The notes beneath the pieces were generated by a model. It was not told the origin of the DNA and did not search any database. It saw only the letters and a program-made list of their open reading frames with translations. From assembly GCF_036785885.1 (NCBI RefSeq), contig NC_092329.1, positions 7,750,001 to 7,814,000 of the forward strand: DNA of 64,000 nucleotides, given 5' to 3'. This stretch comes from Coffea arabica. Its lineage: Eukaryota; Streptophyta; Magnoliopsida; Gentianales; Rubiaceae. Shown piece after piece: positions 23,395-35,443 of the stretch; within the stretch, counting starts at the first letter, position 1; the number at the start of each line of letters is the position of its first letter. Both the position numbers and the translations under genes were made by a program.

Positions 23395-24035
23395 TCTAAT
23401 CAAATCGCTTAAGTTTATTTTATTATTTGAGAGTTTGAAACTGTATTCAAATTTGACTTGCTTATTTATCAAATCAAGAACTTAAAAGAGCTTTTATCAA
23501 ATCAAACTCGAATTGAGTTTGAATAGGTTGGGAAAAATTCACTTTTCGTCCTTAATTTTGAGTTAGGCATACATTTCGTCCCCAAACTTTTAGGCGCACC
23601 ACATTTAGTATATGAATTAATTATTTTGAGTCACATATAATCCAAAAATGGTAAAATATTCAATTTGGATGGAGAAGGCTGACGTGGCCGTTAATTTTGA
23701 TTGAGAAATTGTTTTTACTTAATGGCTACGTGACAAACACGTGACTTTTTCAATTTAAATTAAGCAATTTACCGTTTTGGACTAAATGTGGTAAAAAATA
23801 ATTAATTCATGTACTAAATATAGTGCATCTAAAAGTTTGGGGACGAAATATGTCCCTAACCCAAAATTTAGGGACGAAAAGTGGATTTTCCCTGAGTAGG
23901 TTAGATTTTTTATATGTAAGGTTCACTTTTATACTACTCGAGTTAAGTTCTAGTTGAATTTAAAAGTTTATCGAATACAAAATATCATTTGAAACTAGTT
24001 TGATTAGTTGACAAATAAACCTTAAATGAAGTCTT
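23395..24035. repeat. Dispersed repeat interrupted by a MITE
   Basis: The parts flanking the MITE at 23530-23892 (AAATTTGACTTGCTTA..., then TTTAAAAGTTTATCGAATAC...) match in order the uninterrupted stretch at about 38640-38860. They therefore belong to one older dispersed repeat split by the insertion. No coding sequence is seen. Confidence 0.55.
23530..23892. mobile_element. Mutator-like MITE with about 130-bp TIRs
   Basis: The element begins GGGAAAAATTCACTTTTCG and ends CGAAAAGTGGATTTTCCC. The terminal 130 bp of each side are clearly inverted copies (TTTCGTCCCCAAACTTTTAG on the left matches the right arm). It is flanked by 10-bp repeats TGAATAGGTT (23520-23529) and TGAGTAGGTT (23893-23902), differing at one position. 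The duplication length and long TIRs point to a MULE-derived MITE. No coding capacity. Confidence 0.8.
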
Positions 24036-24077
24036 ATCATAAGCATTGAATAACTTGTTTCGTATCTCAAGCACGTT

Positions 24078-24237
24078 GTGTTTGGATAGTAGATTATTTG
24101 GAATAATTTTGTAAAAAAATATGTATATTGTAACACTCTTTTAATGTGATATATATAAGATAAAAATATAGTTAAAAAATGTGTTAATAATACAAATAAC
24201 AAATTCTAGTAAATAATCTCTATCCAAACAACGTGCC
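24078..24237. mobile_element. MITE with GTTTGGATAG termini
   Basis: The inverted termini GCACGTTGTGTTTGGATAG and CTATCCAAACAACGTGC enclose about 125 bp of AT-rich DNA. The words GTTTGGAT/ATCCAAAC at the ends and a TGTAACACT motif inside recur in the elements at 27757-27909 and 28806-28990, so this is a local MITE family. No unambiguous target duplication is seen. Confidence 0.65.
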
Positions 24238-24258
24238 ACATGTAGGATGGAATCATAC

Positions 24259-24365
24259 TTTTTTTTTTTTGCATTTAACATTTGACTCTGGCTATGGTTC
24301 GAACTCGAAGCTTACGGGAAATAAATATAATACCATTGAGCTACAAAACTCATGGCTCTAGAGCC
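24259..24365 (-). mobile_element. Possible short tRNA-derived SINE
   Basis: On the minus strand TAGCTCAATGG (A-box-like) is followed about 35 bases later by GAGTTCGAACC (B box), and then by an A-run (T-run at 24259-24270 on +). This is the SINE arrangement. A matching target duplication was not found, so a decayed tRNA-like relic is the alternative. Confidence 0.4.
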
Positions 24366-25184
24366 ATAGTTATTAAATGTTCGCTTGTTGACTTTGGAAA
24401 TTGGAATAGGATGTTTACTAGTACTTGACAAGCCCATGGTATTCACAAAATTTTATTAGCCTCAGCAATAGGATTCATTTATTTGCACAATTACAACACT
24501 GTAAAAAGTGTAATTTTTTAACGTCGGGGGATTTGGCTGCAATTGTCATCAACCCCCTTTGGAATCTTGCAGATAATTAATTCTCTTTTTGTTTATGATA
24601 TCTTTCTAGCAACTTCCTTACAAGGTTTGATCGAAGCAGTCTCTCTTTAATTTTAATTGGAATTTTGCTATTAATTTCGTCGTAGCTGCACGAAGGTGCG
24701 TAAAAGATCTAAGATAAGAGGTCCATTTGATGCAAAAGTAAATACAGAGGAAAAACATTATTATTATTTTGGTCATTTGAGCTGAGATCGAGCGACAAAT
24801 TCCTACTCTAAGTTGCATTCTTGCATTCTCGACTAATTATCTCTATAGACATGATCCATGAACAAACTTTAAATTATGTCTCGAGTGTGTCTATGTGTAT
24901 GTACTATTATTCTTTGCGTTGACATTCCCATCTAGTTCGAGTACTAACTGTCAAGTTAAACCTACTCAAGATTTAGACATTAGTTTTCATCTATTTTGAT
25001 GTAAATCACAATAAGAACTGACACACAAGTAACACGACTTTAATTTGATTAAGAAACACCTCCAATCATGTAATTTGATTAATTCTAATTGTAATCCTCC
25101 ATTGGATAATACTATAGTAAAACTGTACTGCTAGTAATAAAACAGAAACCAGGCATTTTATGAGAAACCCTACGCTGAGTAAGT

Positions 25185-25387
25185 TTTTTTTTTTTTTTCC
25201 TGCAACGATAGATGTCCGATAGATGTCTTATAACCTAATTTAGCCTAATCTAGAGAAAGGGGTAAAGGGAGATGGTCAACTAAGACCAACTACATATTGT
25301 AGCAAATTTGTGGAAGGCAGGAGTTGAACCCCTGACCTCCAGCATCACCAAATATGGTAATGACCACAGGACCAAATGGCCAGTGGC
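25185..25387 (-). mobile_element. tRNA-derived SINE (family B)
   Basis: On the minus strand the head GGCCATTTGGTCCTGTGG is followed by the B box GGGGTTCAACTCC, a body with CTAGATTAGG, then ATCGTTGCAGG and an A-run (25185-25198 as T on +). The flanking repeats ACGCTGAGTAAGTT (ending about 25186, overlapping the tail) and ACACTGAGTGAGTT (about 25388-25401) match at 12 of 14 bases. The end of its body resembles family A, although the heads differ. Confidence 0.7.
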
Positions 25388-25401
25388 TACACTGAGTGAG
25401 T

Positions 25402-26289
25402 TGTTGGCTTTGCCAAAATGAGGAATAGGTTCAAATTCCAATGCTCTGAACTTCATAAACATTTGTGCGCAATCATTCCACTTACGTACACCATAATGAA
25501 ACATCTGAAATTTAGGCCACTATATTATAGCATAATCGATTGCTTCCCTACCTCACGAATGAGTAATTGATTCCATTTGCATATTTCTTAAAATTAAGCA
25601 CGAATGCTTGCATCTGATCAATTCCATCAAGAGGGAAGTTAGTAAGCACTTTTCCGATGCACACTTGATAAAAAGGCAAACAATTGCGGGGAACAGGTGG
25701 GGTACATGAAAATCACGTATCAGCCGCTGAGGCAGGCACAGATAAGGTGTTCAATTGTTCGTGTTTCTTAGAATCCTGAATTTGTTGTTTTTATGCATTG
25801 TTCATCTTTCTTTTCATGATAAAATGCACTATTTATCAAATCTTAAGCGCAGGCAGACATGGAGAGACAGAGAAAGATACTTTTAAGCAAACCAGATTAA
25901 CTGCAAATAGATGGTCAGTGCTTAAAAAGAAAACTTGTGTCAATATTCTCATAGATAACACATTACAGGTACTTTACTTGAGAATTTTTCATAAACCTTT
26001 TGTCTGAACGTACAGCCAATTACTATAAATTATCATTTATTGTCAATTAAACTCTTTAACCATATTGTAAAACGTGAAATTCTTGAAAATCCTACAAAGA
26101 AATATATTATATGCATTTATCTAACTAGCACGTAATTTTTTAAAAATATTTTTTCAGTTTAAAAAAAGAGAGAGAGAAGAACATGAACATTACGTAAAAT
26201 TTAATTTTTTTTGCATTTTTTTTGGGCCTTTGGCATAAGGAACTCACAAGTAACTCGCAACTAACAAACTAACTGACAAGCAATAAGAA
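25402..26289. other. Spacer, no gene seen
   Basis: AT-rich DNA with A/T runs near 26150-26225. Short open frames only; no RNA or element boundary could be recognised. Confidence 0.5.
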
Positions 26290-27601
26290 GGGATAATTTC
26301 AGAAACCTCCCTTGAGGTTTCTGACAATTTCACTCGGCTCCCCCTAATTTTAGAAAATTATACTGCCTCCCTCTGTTCAATAAAATGACTACAATACCCT
26401 ATATTTAATAGATAATTTAACACATATGTGGGACACAAAAACCAAACCAAAAATAAAAGAAAAAATAAAACCTGCAACAACTCGTTATCATCTCTAACCT
26501 TACTTTAATTAACAACAGTTTCTTTTCTCTTTCCCTCTCTTCTTTTATATCTCTTATGATTCTCTCCTTTCTGTCTATAACCCCATAATCTCTTCCACCC
26601 ATCAACTACACCACCATGCAAATCTACCCGAAGTGTTTATTTCTTATCTATTTCTCCTTCCGTGGTACTTAACTATCAGCCCCTCTTGTTTATTTTTTCT
26701 CGTATTATAATTTGCATACATTAAAGAATCAAAATTTTCAAAATTACAAATTGAGAGAGCAAATGAAAATTTCATGGTCAAATTAGATGGAGATGATGAA
26801 GATGGTTGTGATAGAAGGGGAAAAAAATGAAATTAATGGGCTATGGTTGGGAGAGAAAAGGGATGAATCTGGGTTATGTTATTATGTCTGTTACACACTA
26901 GAATCTAATATCTTTATTTGGTTTCATTTTTGTTTGATTTACAAGTATTGGTGGTGGTTTGTCACAAAGATTAGTTTCTCTATTCCTAGCGCCATTGGAG
27001 TGTGGGGTTGCTCTTGGCATAGGCATCAATAGTGGTTGGTCAAGTTCTTTTCTCTTCAAGGAAGGTGATAGGCGATAGGTGTTGGGTTCATAATTTGAGA
27101 TATGAAATTAGTCAATAGACAAAATATAGTGTTAATTTGGGGTGGGAAGCTTTTTGAGGGTATTTTAGTTGGTGGTGGTGGTTATGGTCGATTTGTAAAG
27201 GAAGTGAATCGGGTAGAGTTTGGGATTTTGATGATGCCAAAATTGATAGAATTTGGGGATTAAGTTGGAGTGCGATTTTGGTAAAATTTGGGATTTTAGT
27301 GATGCCAAAATTGATAAATTTTGGGGATTAAGTTGGAGTTTGCTTGAATAGGTCGATGAAATTTTGGGTTTACAATTATCGTGGAAGCATAGCAAGCTTA
27401 AAAGAAAGTGTTATTTTTTTTGGTTAAATTGATCAATAAACCTTTTCTTTTCACTTTCTTTTGATGTATGATATTGCATAAGGGTATTTTAGGATACTTA
27501 AGTATAATTCTAGCCTGATGGGTAAGTAACAGTAAAAGCAAGGGAGGTCAATGTAATTTTCTAAAATTGGGGGAAGCTGAGTGAAATTTTGAAATTATCC
27601 C
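26290..27601. mobile_element. Mutator-like element, copy 2, with larger interior
   Basis: It starts GGGATAATTTCAGAAACC and ends GAAATTATCCC, the same family as the element at 1444-2366. The terminal inverted similarity runs about 100 bp (TTTCACTCGGCTCCCCC on the left against TTTCACTCAGCTTCCCCC on the right strand). The 9-bp flanks are CAATAAGAA (26281-26289) and TAATAAGAA (27602-27610), one mismatch. Unlike copy 1, the roughly 1.1-kb interior is not a fold-back. It holds unrelated sequence, including a 68-bp-period tandem repeat at about 27219-27354. No transposase frame is seen. Confidence 0.8.
27219..27354. repeat. Two-copy 68-bp tandem repeat inside the MULE
   Basis: TTTGGGATTTTGATGATGCC at 27219 recurs in near-identical form at 27287, followed in both by GGGGATTAAGTTGGAGT. 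The repeat lies within the interior of the Mutator-like element. Confidence 0.8.
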
Positions 27602-27756
27602 TAATAAGAATTATAACTCAATAACACCTATAGATTTACCCACTTATCATAAGAGAAAAAGCTCATATAGTATGACACTTGAACCCAAATTTTTAATTCC
27701 TAAAACCTCAACAGTAGTCATTAGATCAAGGCTTTATCGACTGTAAAATTGAAATT

Positions 27757-27909
27757 AAAATTGTGTTTGGATTGCATTTTCCGTCATTTTTCATGAAAAA
27801 ATTACTGTAGCGATTTGATATATGTGAGAAAAAAAGATGATAGGAAAATGTGATCACGGAAAACGACAATATTTTTCGACGGAAACAAGCAATCCAAGCA
27901 TGGCCTAAG
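27757..27909. mobile_element. MITE with TGTTTGGATTGC termini
   Basis: TGTTTGGATTGCATTTTCC on the left faces AAACAAGCAATCCAAGCA on the right as imperfect inverted ends, with about 120 bp between, including ACTGTAGCG. It is the same family style as the elements at 24078 and 28806. Exact ends and target duplication are uncertain. Confidence 0.6.
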
Positions 27910-28125
27910 TTTGTTACTTTTGTTTAAATTGTTTTAATAACGTAAATTTCCCGGAATCCTAGATTGATATTATCAAATGGTTCAACATCTGGAAAAAATG
28001 GCCAACACGTTGAAGGTCAAATCTTCATAAATGAACCTCAAATGCACCGACATCTACACGTAAGACTCAACCACAAGCAGATGGTCTAGGTTCTGAATAA
28101 CGTAGCTCACCAACTTCTCAAAATT

Positions 28126-28449
28126 GTGTATATCATTTTCTTTGCCTGCCCTGGAGCTAGCGGGGGTATTCTTTTGCCGGATGGCAGGGCACGTTCTACA
28201 GCTTATGATCATATGGCTTCATCATTCATGAGAAATTTTGGCATGGTTTCAATGGAAAATTTTGAAAGAACCCGGAATTTGCTGATTGCGTGGCTTATGT
28301 ATTGGACAGGAGCCTTCCGTTTTGGGCAGAGCAAATTCCAAGTTAACTTTTCGAGTCTAAATGACTTGTTTACTAATGTGCTTCACAATTTATATTTTCA
28401 ACACCTAGCGTTCTTGTTTATCATAGCTCTCAAATCTTATGGAACATGA
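28126..28449 (+). pseudogene. Exon-like open frame, possible gene fragment
   Basis: A 107-residue frame whose first 60 residues look protein-like (GILLPDGRARSTAYDHM, then MRNFGMVSMENFERTRNLL, WLMYWTGAFRFGQ). The end is a low-complexity hydrophobic tail. The DNA is less AT-rich than its surroundings from 28140 to 28340. I do not recognise the family. No start in good context, promoter or partner exon is evident, so it is more likely a captured or orphaned exon than a working gene. A chance frame remains possible. Confidence 0.3.
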
Positions 28450-28805
28450 CTTTTGACTAAACTGAACTCAAGGGTCATGTTTAATATACATTCTGTCAAA
28501 TTCTCTAGAACTCATTGCATGTTGAACCGAATACATTATATATAGAGTACAAGAAAGAAAATTGAACCAGGAAGGAGTGCTCGTTGGACGACCTTTTTTT
28601 TTTTTTTATTTCAAGAATATTTCAAGGGTTACAAGGGTGGGACAGAAGGAACTCAAGAGTGGAATAATAAAAATAAATAAATAAATTCTTGATCACCTGA
28701 CTATTGTTACTGTGCATGGTACATGAGTTGCCATAGTTTTGTACACTAGCTAGTAATACGGTAAGAGGGAATCTTGTGATCTCCATAAAGGATTATTGGT
28801 TCTGC

Positions 28806-28990
28806 TCGGGTCTGTTTGGATTGTAAGTTATTTGGGATTATTTGGGATATTTTTACTGTAACACTTTGTGATCTGATGTGATGTATGTGGGATAAAAAGA
28901 TATTGGGAAGATAAAAAGGTGTATTGAAAATTGTAAAGATGATGTAAGCAAATAAAATTGGAGAAATATGAAGCAATCCAAACAAACCGA
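28806..28990. mobile_element. MITE with TGTTTGGATTG termini
   Basis: GGTCTGTTTGGATTGTAAG on the left and CAATCCAAACAAACC on the right form a 15-bp inverted repeat with one mismatch. The centre has TACTGTAACACTTTG, shared with the other members of this local family. No open frame; target duplication not clear. Confidence 0.7.
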
Positions 28991-31900
28991 ATCGGAGGCT
29001 TTGAAGATGTGATGTGAGTACGTGTAAACATAACTAGCTAGTAAATACAATAGGAGATTACTTTTCTTTATTGAAAACTTTTTTTTTTTTTGCGCCACAA
29101 GTACGTCCATATACTTGATCCTCAGGATCTGCTAGCCGTAATGGTTTTGGTCCAAACTCTATCCCCATATGTTGACAAGTTTGGTGGTCACAAGGGGGCT
29201 GTGGATTGATTTTCATGGGGCTAAATTTTAACGCAGCCACGGCCGTTTACCAGAAAAAATTGCCAAGAGGAATCAAATAATGTTAATTATTACTGCTGTA
29301 TTCTTTGGAACAGAGAGGGAAGGTCTAATTCCACCGCGGCATTCGGTCTAAACACGAGTTGCAACTCTTCAAAGACCGCTGTCCGCCACGTTGAACTCAA
29401 CAATCATCACTGCTTACGCATGTACTAAAATGTAAATAGCTGAAATTGGAGTAGAATACTGGAATTGAGGCAAATTATGCTGGTGTGAAGAAGGCAGGAG
29501 ACAGCCCATAGAGAGAGTTTGAAACAAGTATACATGTGTAGTAATAGCAAATGGAATAAGACATGATGGAATATTTGCCAAAAAAAAAAAAAAGGGGGAA
29601 TAAGCCATGGATAGATTATGACAATCAAATCAATCTATTAAGAAGATGTTATGGAGCAAATTGAGGAAATCAATCAATCAATCAATCAGTATACGTATAA
29701 ATGTAGAATTTTTCATTTTCGTAGTAGTATAGTATGCTTGATCGATATATGTACTGTATTTTAGTTTATTGTTTTTAGTATTAGATTTTTGTAACCTTGT
29801 ATAATTTTCATAATGAGATTAAGACAGGACATGGCCTTTTCTTCAACTCTAATTATCATACGGAGTTTAAACTCTCGAACTTTTTTTTTTTTTTTTTTCG
29901 AAGTAATCGATTTAGTCTTAGGAGAAATTCATTTATTTACTCTTTGAATATTGTGAGAGTAGTATCGAAGAAGAAGGTCGAATAACCTTTAAAAAAAAAA
30001 AAGAAATTGGGTTGTTGTGTTTTTTTTTTATTTTTATATACGTATTACTATTTTCTCAAATAATCAAAAAGCTCGTTTAAAAGTACCAATTAATTAATTT
30101 GCTAAGATTTGTTTTGGCCATGAACTTCTTGATTAATTTGCTATCGATCGAGGACTGCATTTAATTGGTAGAAAGTCTTGGTATGTTAACCCAAACGGAT
30201 ATATAGTTGAAGGATTAAATTGACTAAACGATCATCTACGGACGAGAATGAATAGAAGCTTTTGACGCTGCTAACCCTCTAATTAAATGTACAAGATGCC
30301 ATATGAGGATAATGTCCTGTCACTACTTGAATGTCTTTATAAATTGGAACTTGCCTATTATTTTAAGGAACACGTTTTTTTTTTTTCTTTTTTTCATATA
30401 TATACTATTAGAAAAATTTGGCACTTTGCCATCGGTTGGATTTGGCAGCCCTCTACAATTTCACACACAAAAACGAAACAAAACAGAACAAAAAAAAAGA
30501 GGATTGGGATGTTTGATTTTGTTGGCACAGACTGTGTGAAAGTGTGTATATATCCGTGAGAGAGATGGAGAGACCCCATGGCCATGGCCTGCCTTTCGAG
30601 TTCTTAGCTCCAAGGAGGATAGTCCCTCTCACATGGCCCTTGAGAAAGAACGAGCCAAGACAAGTGAACTGATCTGCCAGAGAATTTGATAGATTCATGG
30701 ATAGATGAGGGAGAAATAATCATCATTGCTAAAAACCAGATTGCACTCTGGAAGGGGCCACCATGATTCCATAAAGAGAGAGTTTCACATGTCACCATAT
30801 CCTCTCTAAACCTAATAAAATCTCAAAGCTAATCATATCCTTGTTTCACTTTCTTTGTATTGCCCTCCTCAGTTTCACTGCTATTACTTTTATAATTAGG
30901 ACATTGAAGATTATTATTGTATACTCATTAGTAAATCAAGTTGTATGAATTATCCTTGTCAATCAACTGATCTTTCTAAGCCAACAACAATAGCCCTCCT
31001 CTAATCATGCCACATACATTTAATTTGCCTTCCTTCATTCTTCTTGCTACTTTCACCCCCTTTTCATAGTATTCCTAATTGTTAGGGTCTAAGATAGACT
31101 ATATACCATTGCACTCTTGCACCAATATATAATTCAAATTCGTTTGGCCCATTGCATCATTAATTAAGTTGATATATATTAGCAAACTTTAAATCAATAA
31201 ACTTCGCGTTCGCGTTCGAGTCCGAAGACGTGACATAATAAAAATACCAGGGAGAATGAATTTATAAGAGGATAGAAGAATATGAGTGAAAGACTAATTA
31301 AGTAGAACAAGAAGGGCTGAAGTGCTAAAAACAATAATAAATCTGGTCAACAATTGTAGCTGATTCTGCTGATCTGCTGAAAATAAAAGGAGAGAAAAAA
31401 AAAAAGGTAAAAAGCTAACCATGTTCTTTAATGGTTGACGGCAGCCCAAAAATGGGGACTTAACTAAGAAAACAAGTATGGTGTGCGGTAAAGCCTGAAA
31501 CTAGATCAATCAAGACGACGTTTACTAAGTAAATTATACGAAGCAAGCAGACCAAAGATACTGCTGCTTCTCTGCACAGCTAGATTCGAATAATTTAATT
31601 GCTTGTTTCTGCAGGATAAATCCATGTGTGAATCACAAGCAGTATTCTATGTTAGTTTATCTTAGTGTGGTCTACTGTTGTTAAGATATTTTGAAGAAGG
31701 TCATGGCGAGGCCGCAAGTTAGGTGACATTATTGGAAATTTCATATCTTTAGACTTGATCAACTTTTCATTTCCCATTTGAATTATATATATTTATAAAA
31801 AAAAAAAAAAAACTCAGTTATTTATGCCTCGGTATAGTTTACACGATCGAGAAAGGCTTCTCAAGCAAATTTGGGGATATTACTTCCACGTGGTGACCAG

Positions 31901-32879
31901 GATATATATAGCTGCAAACTTTATTCTTTCTATCCTCCATTAACTTGGGAGTACAAGTAATTGCCCACTTATAAAAGTTACATGAAACTTCTGTATCATT
32001 TGTGCAGCTATTAGTTTGCTAACCCACGCGATTATTTATTGACTGACCTTCTTGTTATCGGTAATTTTGGACGATCGAAAAAGTATTTGCAATTCAATCG
32101 AATTATCAATCGCGATAGAGTAGTATTTTTCAAGAGAAAAACTATGCAGATTAGAGTTATAAATGAACATACTTCCATCAAGTTACGGATCAAAAGAATG
32201 AAGCAAAGGCTGAAACATTTGACAAATTGGCATTCATTGTAATACCAATTCAAGAAGTGACCAATTACTGACTTTTTATGAATCCACTAATACCACCATT
32301 AACCAATAGAATTTTAAGTGGCAGCCAAAAAGATCCCATAATAATTAGGCACGACTGGCAGTAATCCTTTGATTCCCAACTATTGCATAGAACTAGTGGT
32401 GTAGAAGGTGATTAAAAAGGCTATAACTTCTAAGTCTTGGAATCTTGAACCCATAGAAACACAGACCATTTATTTACGTGGATGCGCAGTAGCATACTTT
32501 TGGGTTCTATATATGAATCCTTTGGAGAAAAATGCAAGATTTGCTTGATAAACACTACTATTATAGGACCTTCGGCTTTGGTATTGTCCAGTACCACGTA
32601 AACTAAGATCTCAAACCGAAAAAAGGAAAGAAAACCCGTAAGGGAAAAAAAATGCTGAATCAATTAACTTATATAAATTAACAATTCTGAATAAAGAAAT
32701 ATTACCACAAAAACCGGAAAGGGAGGTGATAACTGATCAAAATTATTAAGAAATACATACACATGTATGATCGTCAGCATATAGCATATAATTTCTGGCC
32801 TAACACTTCCTCAAGGTATATTATATAATCCTAATTAATTTAAAATTTGTGTACACTACACAAAGGACTAATTAATTAA
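28991..32879. other. Long spacer without a recognisable gene
   Basis: AT-rich DNA with an (AATC)n run at about 29664-29687, poly-T at 29881-29898, poly-A at 29990-30003 and 31797-31812, and no frame with family resemblance. The part before 32880 must include the 3' UTR of the VQ gene. I looked for the mature sequences of the common conserved plant microRNAs and saw none. Confidence 0.5.
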
Positions 32880-34184
32880 TTAATCAGAAGGGCAAATCCA
32901 TGATCCCACTGTACCTTCACCCGCTGAGGTAACATTCTCCAAACCCTTATCATGCTGAAACTCTGATGTTGAAGCCGAACAGTTAAACTTGTAATTACTG
33001 ATATGCTGACTTGACCCTCCCAAGTTTTCTTGACTAGCATTCAATGTCCCTCCTCCATCTTTCCATCCACTGAGGTTTGCATTCACATTCTGATGGTGAT
33101 CAGGATGATGGCCTAATCCCAGTTCATCGAAGGAAGGAACGTGACTTGTATTCCCTTGATTTTTCGTGGCAAGGGTGACAGATGGCTGATGCTTGTTAAG
33201 CAGAAGGGGTTGAATTGAAAGCATCTGATTTTGCATGTTCAGTAAATTCTGAGGCTGTTTTGGAAGGCCAAGATGATCAGGAGGCAAAACAGTATTGCTG
33301 CTATTACCCCCACCAGCCGAGGGAATATTAGGAATGTTGCCTGCAGCATTTGTTGTAGTTGATGAAACTAGAGCATCAATCATGGTGTTTGATGAAGTCC
33401 CAAATGGGGAAAGCTGAACCATCTTTTGTGCCGAAGGCCTTAGAGGATAAAGGGAGCCTAGTGAATCGGCCAAATGACCAGCTGCCCTCAGGTTTGATGT
33501 AGCAACAGTTGAGAAAAGATCAAGCCTTCTTGAAAATGGTGAGGCAGCAGCTGAAAATGGAGCTGTTGGGATGCCCGTAAATTCTTGCACCATTTGTCGA
33601 AAGTTGGTCGTATCGGTGGTGAGAACGGTGGTCGGGGCCCTCCTTGATGCCCTGGTACGTTTCTTAGGATTTTTGACTACGTTTGCTGGTTGTTGTTGAT
33701 CAGCAGTTTGGAGGAGGGAAGCCTTAGCATCGTTCTTTGTTGCCTCAATACCCAGGGATGGCAGCATAGATGGAGATTGACTATTGAGGCCTTGAACACC
33801 ACCGGCTAGAACTGATTGAGCTGATGATGAAGCTGTTACATTTCCAAAGTTTGCATAATTGGCTTCAGATCTCAATCCTCTGGGCCAGACGAGGTCATGA
33901 TTACTACCATATTGAGTAGAAGTAGTATTTGTATTTCCACCACTTGGGTTATTGGCTAGTAACGATTGTGGAAAAGCATCAAGACTATTCTGTGAATGAG
34001 GATTGAACAAAGTACTAGTGGGTTGGTGAGGAAGAAGTTGTGGAACAGAAGCCTGTGGATGGTCTGAAATTGAACCAAAATGGGCTGATGGATTCAAGAA
34101 GGAAGAGATCGATTCACTACGTGACTCATACTCTTCATCACCGCCGCTTGAAGATTGCATACTTCCACTATTCCCAGAATCCAT
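32880..34184 (-). CDS. VQ-motif protein
   Basis: An intronless 434-residue protein. The start is the ATG at 34184, giving MDSGNSGSMQSSSGGDEEYE, the conserved N-terminus of a large-VQ subgroup; the frame is open two codons further, but only through GTG. A basic stretch KKRTRASRRAPTTVL (about 174-188) leads into the VQ core FRQMVQEFTG (195-204), followed by the usual SPFSRRLDLF. The rest is long, low-complexity and rich in Ser, Asn and Gln. VQ proteins are nuclear partners of WRKY transcription factors and MAP kinase targets in defence and development. The basic stretch may serve as a nuclear signal. Which Arabidopsis VQ gene is closest I cannot say. Confidence 0.93.
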   Translation of the reverse strand: MDSGNSGSMQSSSGGDEEYESRSESISSFLNPSAHFGSISDHPQASVPQLLPHQPTSTLFNPHSQNSLDAFPQSLLANNPSGGNTNTTSTQYGSNHDLVWPRGLRSEANYANFGNVTASSSAQSVLAGGVQGLNSQSPSMLPSLGIEATKNDAKASLLQTADQQQPANVVKNPKKRTRASRRAPTTVLTTDTTNFRQMVQEFTGIPTAPFSAAASPFSRRLDLFSTVATSNLRAAGHLADSLGSLYPLRPSAQKMVQLSPFGTSSNTMIDALVSSTTTNAAGNIPNIPSAGGGNSSNTVLPPDHLGLPKQPQNLLNMQNQMLSIQPLLLNKHQPSVTLATKNQGNTSHVPSFDELGLGHHPDHHQNVNANLSGWKDGGGTLNASQENLGGSSQHISNYKFNCSASTSEFQHDKGLENVTSAGEGTVGSWICPSD

Positions 34185-35224
34185 TACCACCAGGCGGCTA
34201 CTTGATTAATTGCTCCTGTGTATGGCACGAAGATGAAGAAAAATAAAAATTGAAAAACTACTAGTCTACCAAATAATAATGATGGCTAAGCTCTGAGGAA
34301 AAATAGAGAATCTTCTCATGGACACGAATGATCAAGATATCTCTTCTGCAAGAAAGCAAGCCATGAAGTGAGTGAAGAGATGTTTATTTTTCAGAAAAAG
34401 CTCTCATAAAGTAATCATATTCTCACTGGAACTAAAGCCAAATAAGATAAATGAAAAAGGCATCTAGCAAGGGGTTGTTTCTTTCTAGATGAGGGAGATT
34501 ATGGAGTAGGGTTTTAGGAGAAGGCAAAAGGGAAAAAAAGAAAGAAAGAAAGAAGAGGAAATGGAAGAGGAGAGGTTTTATAACCTTTTAGGAAGCTCTA
34601 ACAAAGAGGAAGAAGTTTTTGAGGTTATGGATGTCTAGCACTAAGAAAGGGAGACATTTCCTCTATGGATTGAAGAAGAGTGGTGGGGTCTGTATTGGAG
34701 GAGGAGAGCTAAGAAGCTGCCGGTAGGTGGCAACGGGTCAAACTCAAATAGAGATTGAGAGAATGGTTTTGTGAAATTGAGTGTGAAAGCAAGAAAAGGA
34801 TATGTGACAAAAAGGTTCAAATAAAACTCTTCACAAATGGGAAATGATTCAAGGAACCTATAGTAGTAATTCAATCATCAAAGTGAAAAAGGAAAGAAAA
34901 AAAAAAAAGAAAAGAAAACATCCAAAAGGATGGTAGGCAACTGAACTAGAATGAGGTGGCTAAAGGTAGTTGTGAGGGAGAGAATGAGATGGAACAAAAT
35001 TACAGTTGGTACCACCATAGCCACTTCTTCTGCCGCCATCTACCTTCATCTCAGTTGTTGTATCAAATTTTTCCTAGTAATTTCATTTCATGTTTGGGAA
35101 CTCAAAATTTCATTTCATCTCATATTGTATTCTGCTATCATGAATCATAATAATTCATGCATACCCATATTTTATACATACATACACAGCGAATTGAACA
35201 TATCACCAAGAATTAATGATGGAT

Positions 35225-35227
<3 letters not shown>
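34185..35227. other. 5' region of the VQ gene
   Basis: Upstream of the VQ start on the minus strand. It contains purine-rich runs on + (AAAG repeats at 34535-34556, poly-A at 34896-34909), which read as pyrimidine-rich leader in the gene's direction. That is common in plant 5' UTRs. A leader intron is possible but not demonstrable here. Confidence 0.4.

Positions 35228-35261
<34 letters not shown>
35228..35261. repeat. (AT)n microsatellite
   Basis: About sixteen consecutive AT units, likely length-variable. Confidence 0.9.
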
Positions 35262-35263
<2 letters not shown>

Positions 35264-35443
35264 TATGTAAATATTTTTTTTTACTAAATAAATAAAGATG
35301 CAAGCAAGCAATTAGAATTTTATATCATCGTAAATGTTTAGCAGAAAAGTGATTAAACATCGCAATATTATTGCTAGTCATATTAACAATATGATTGTTT
35401 CTCCACAAAAATTACCATGAGCAACTTTGACTTCTCTTGCAGG

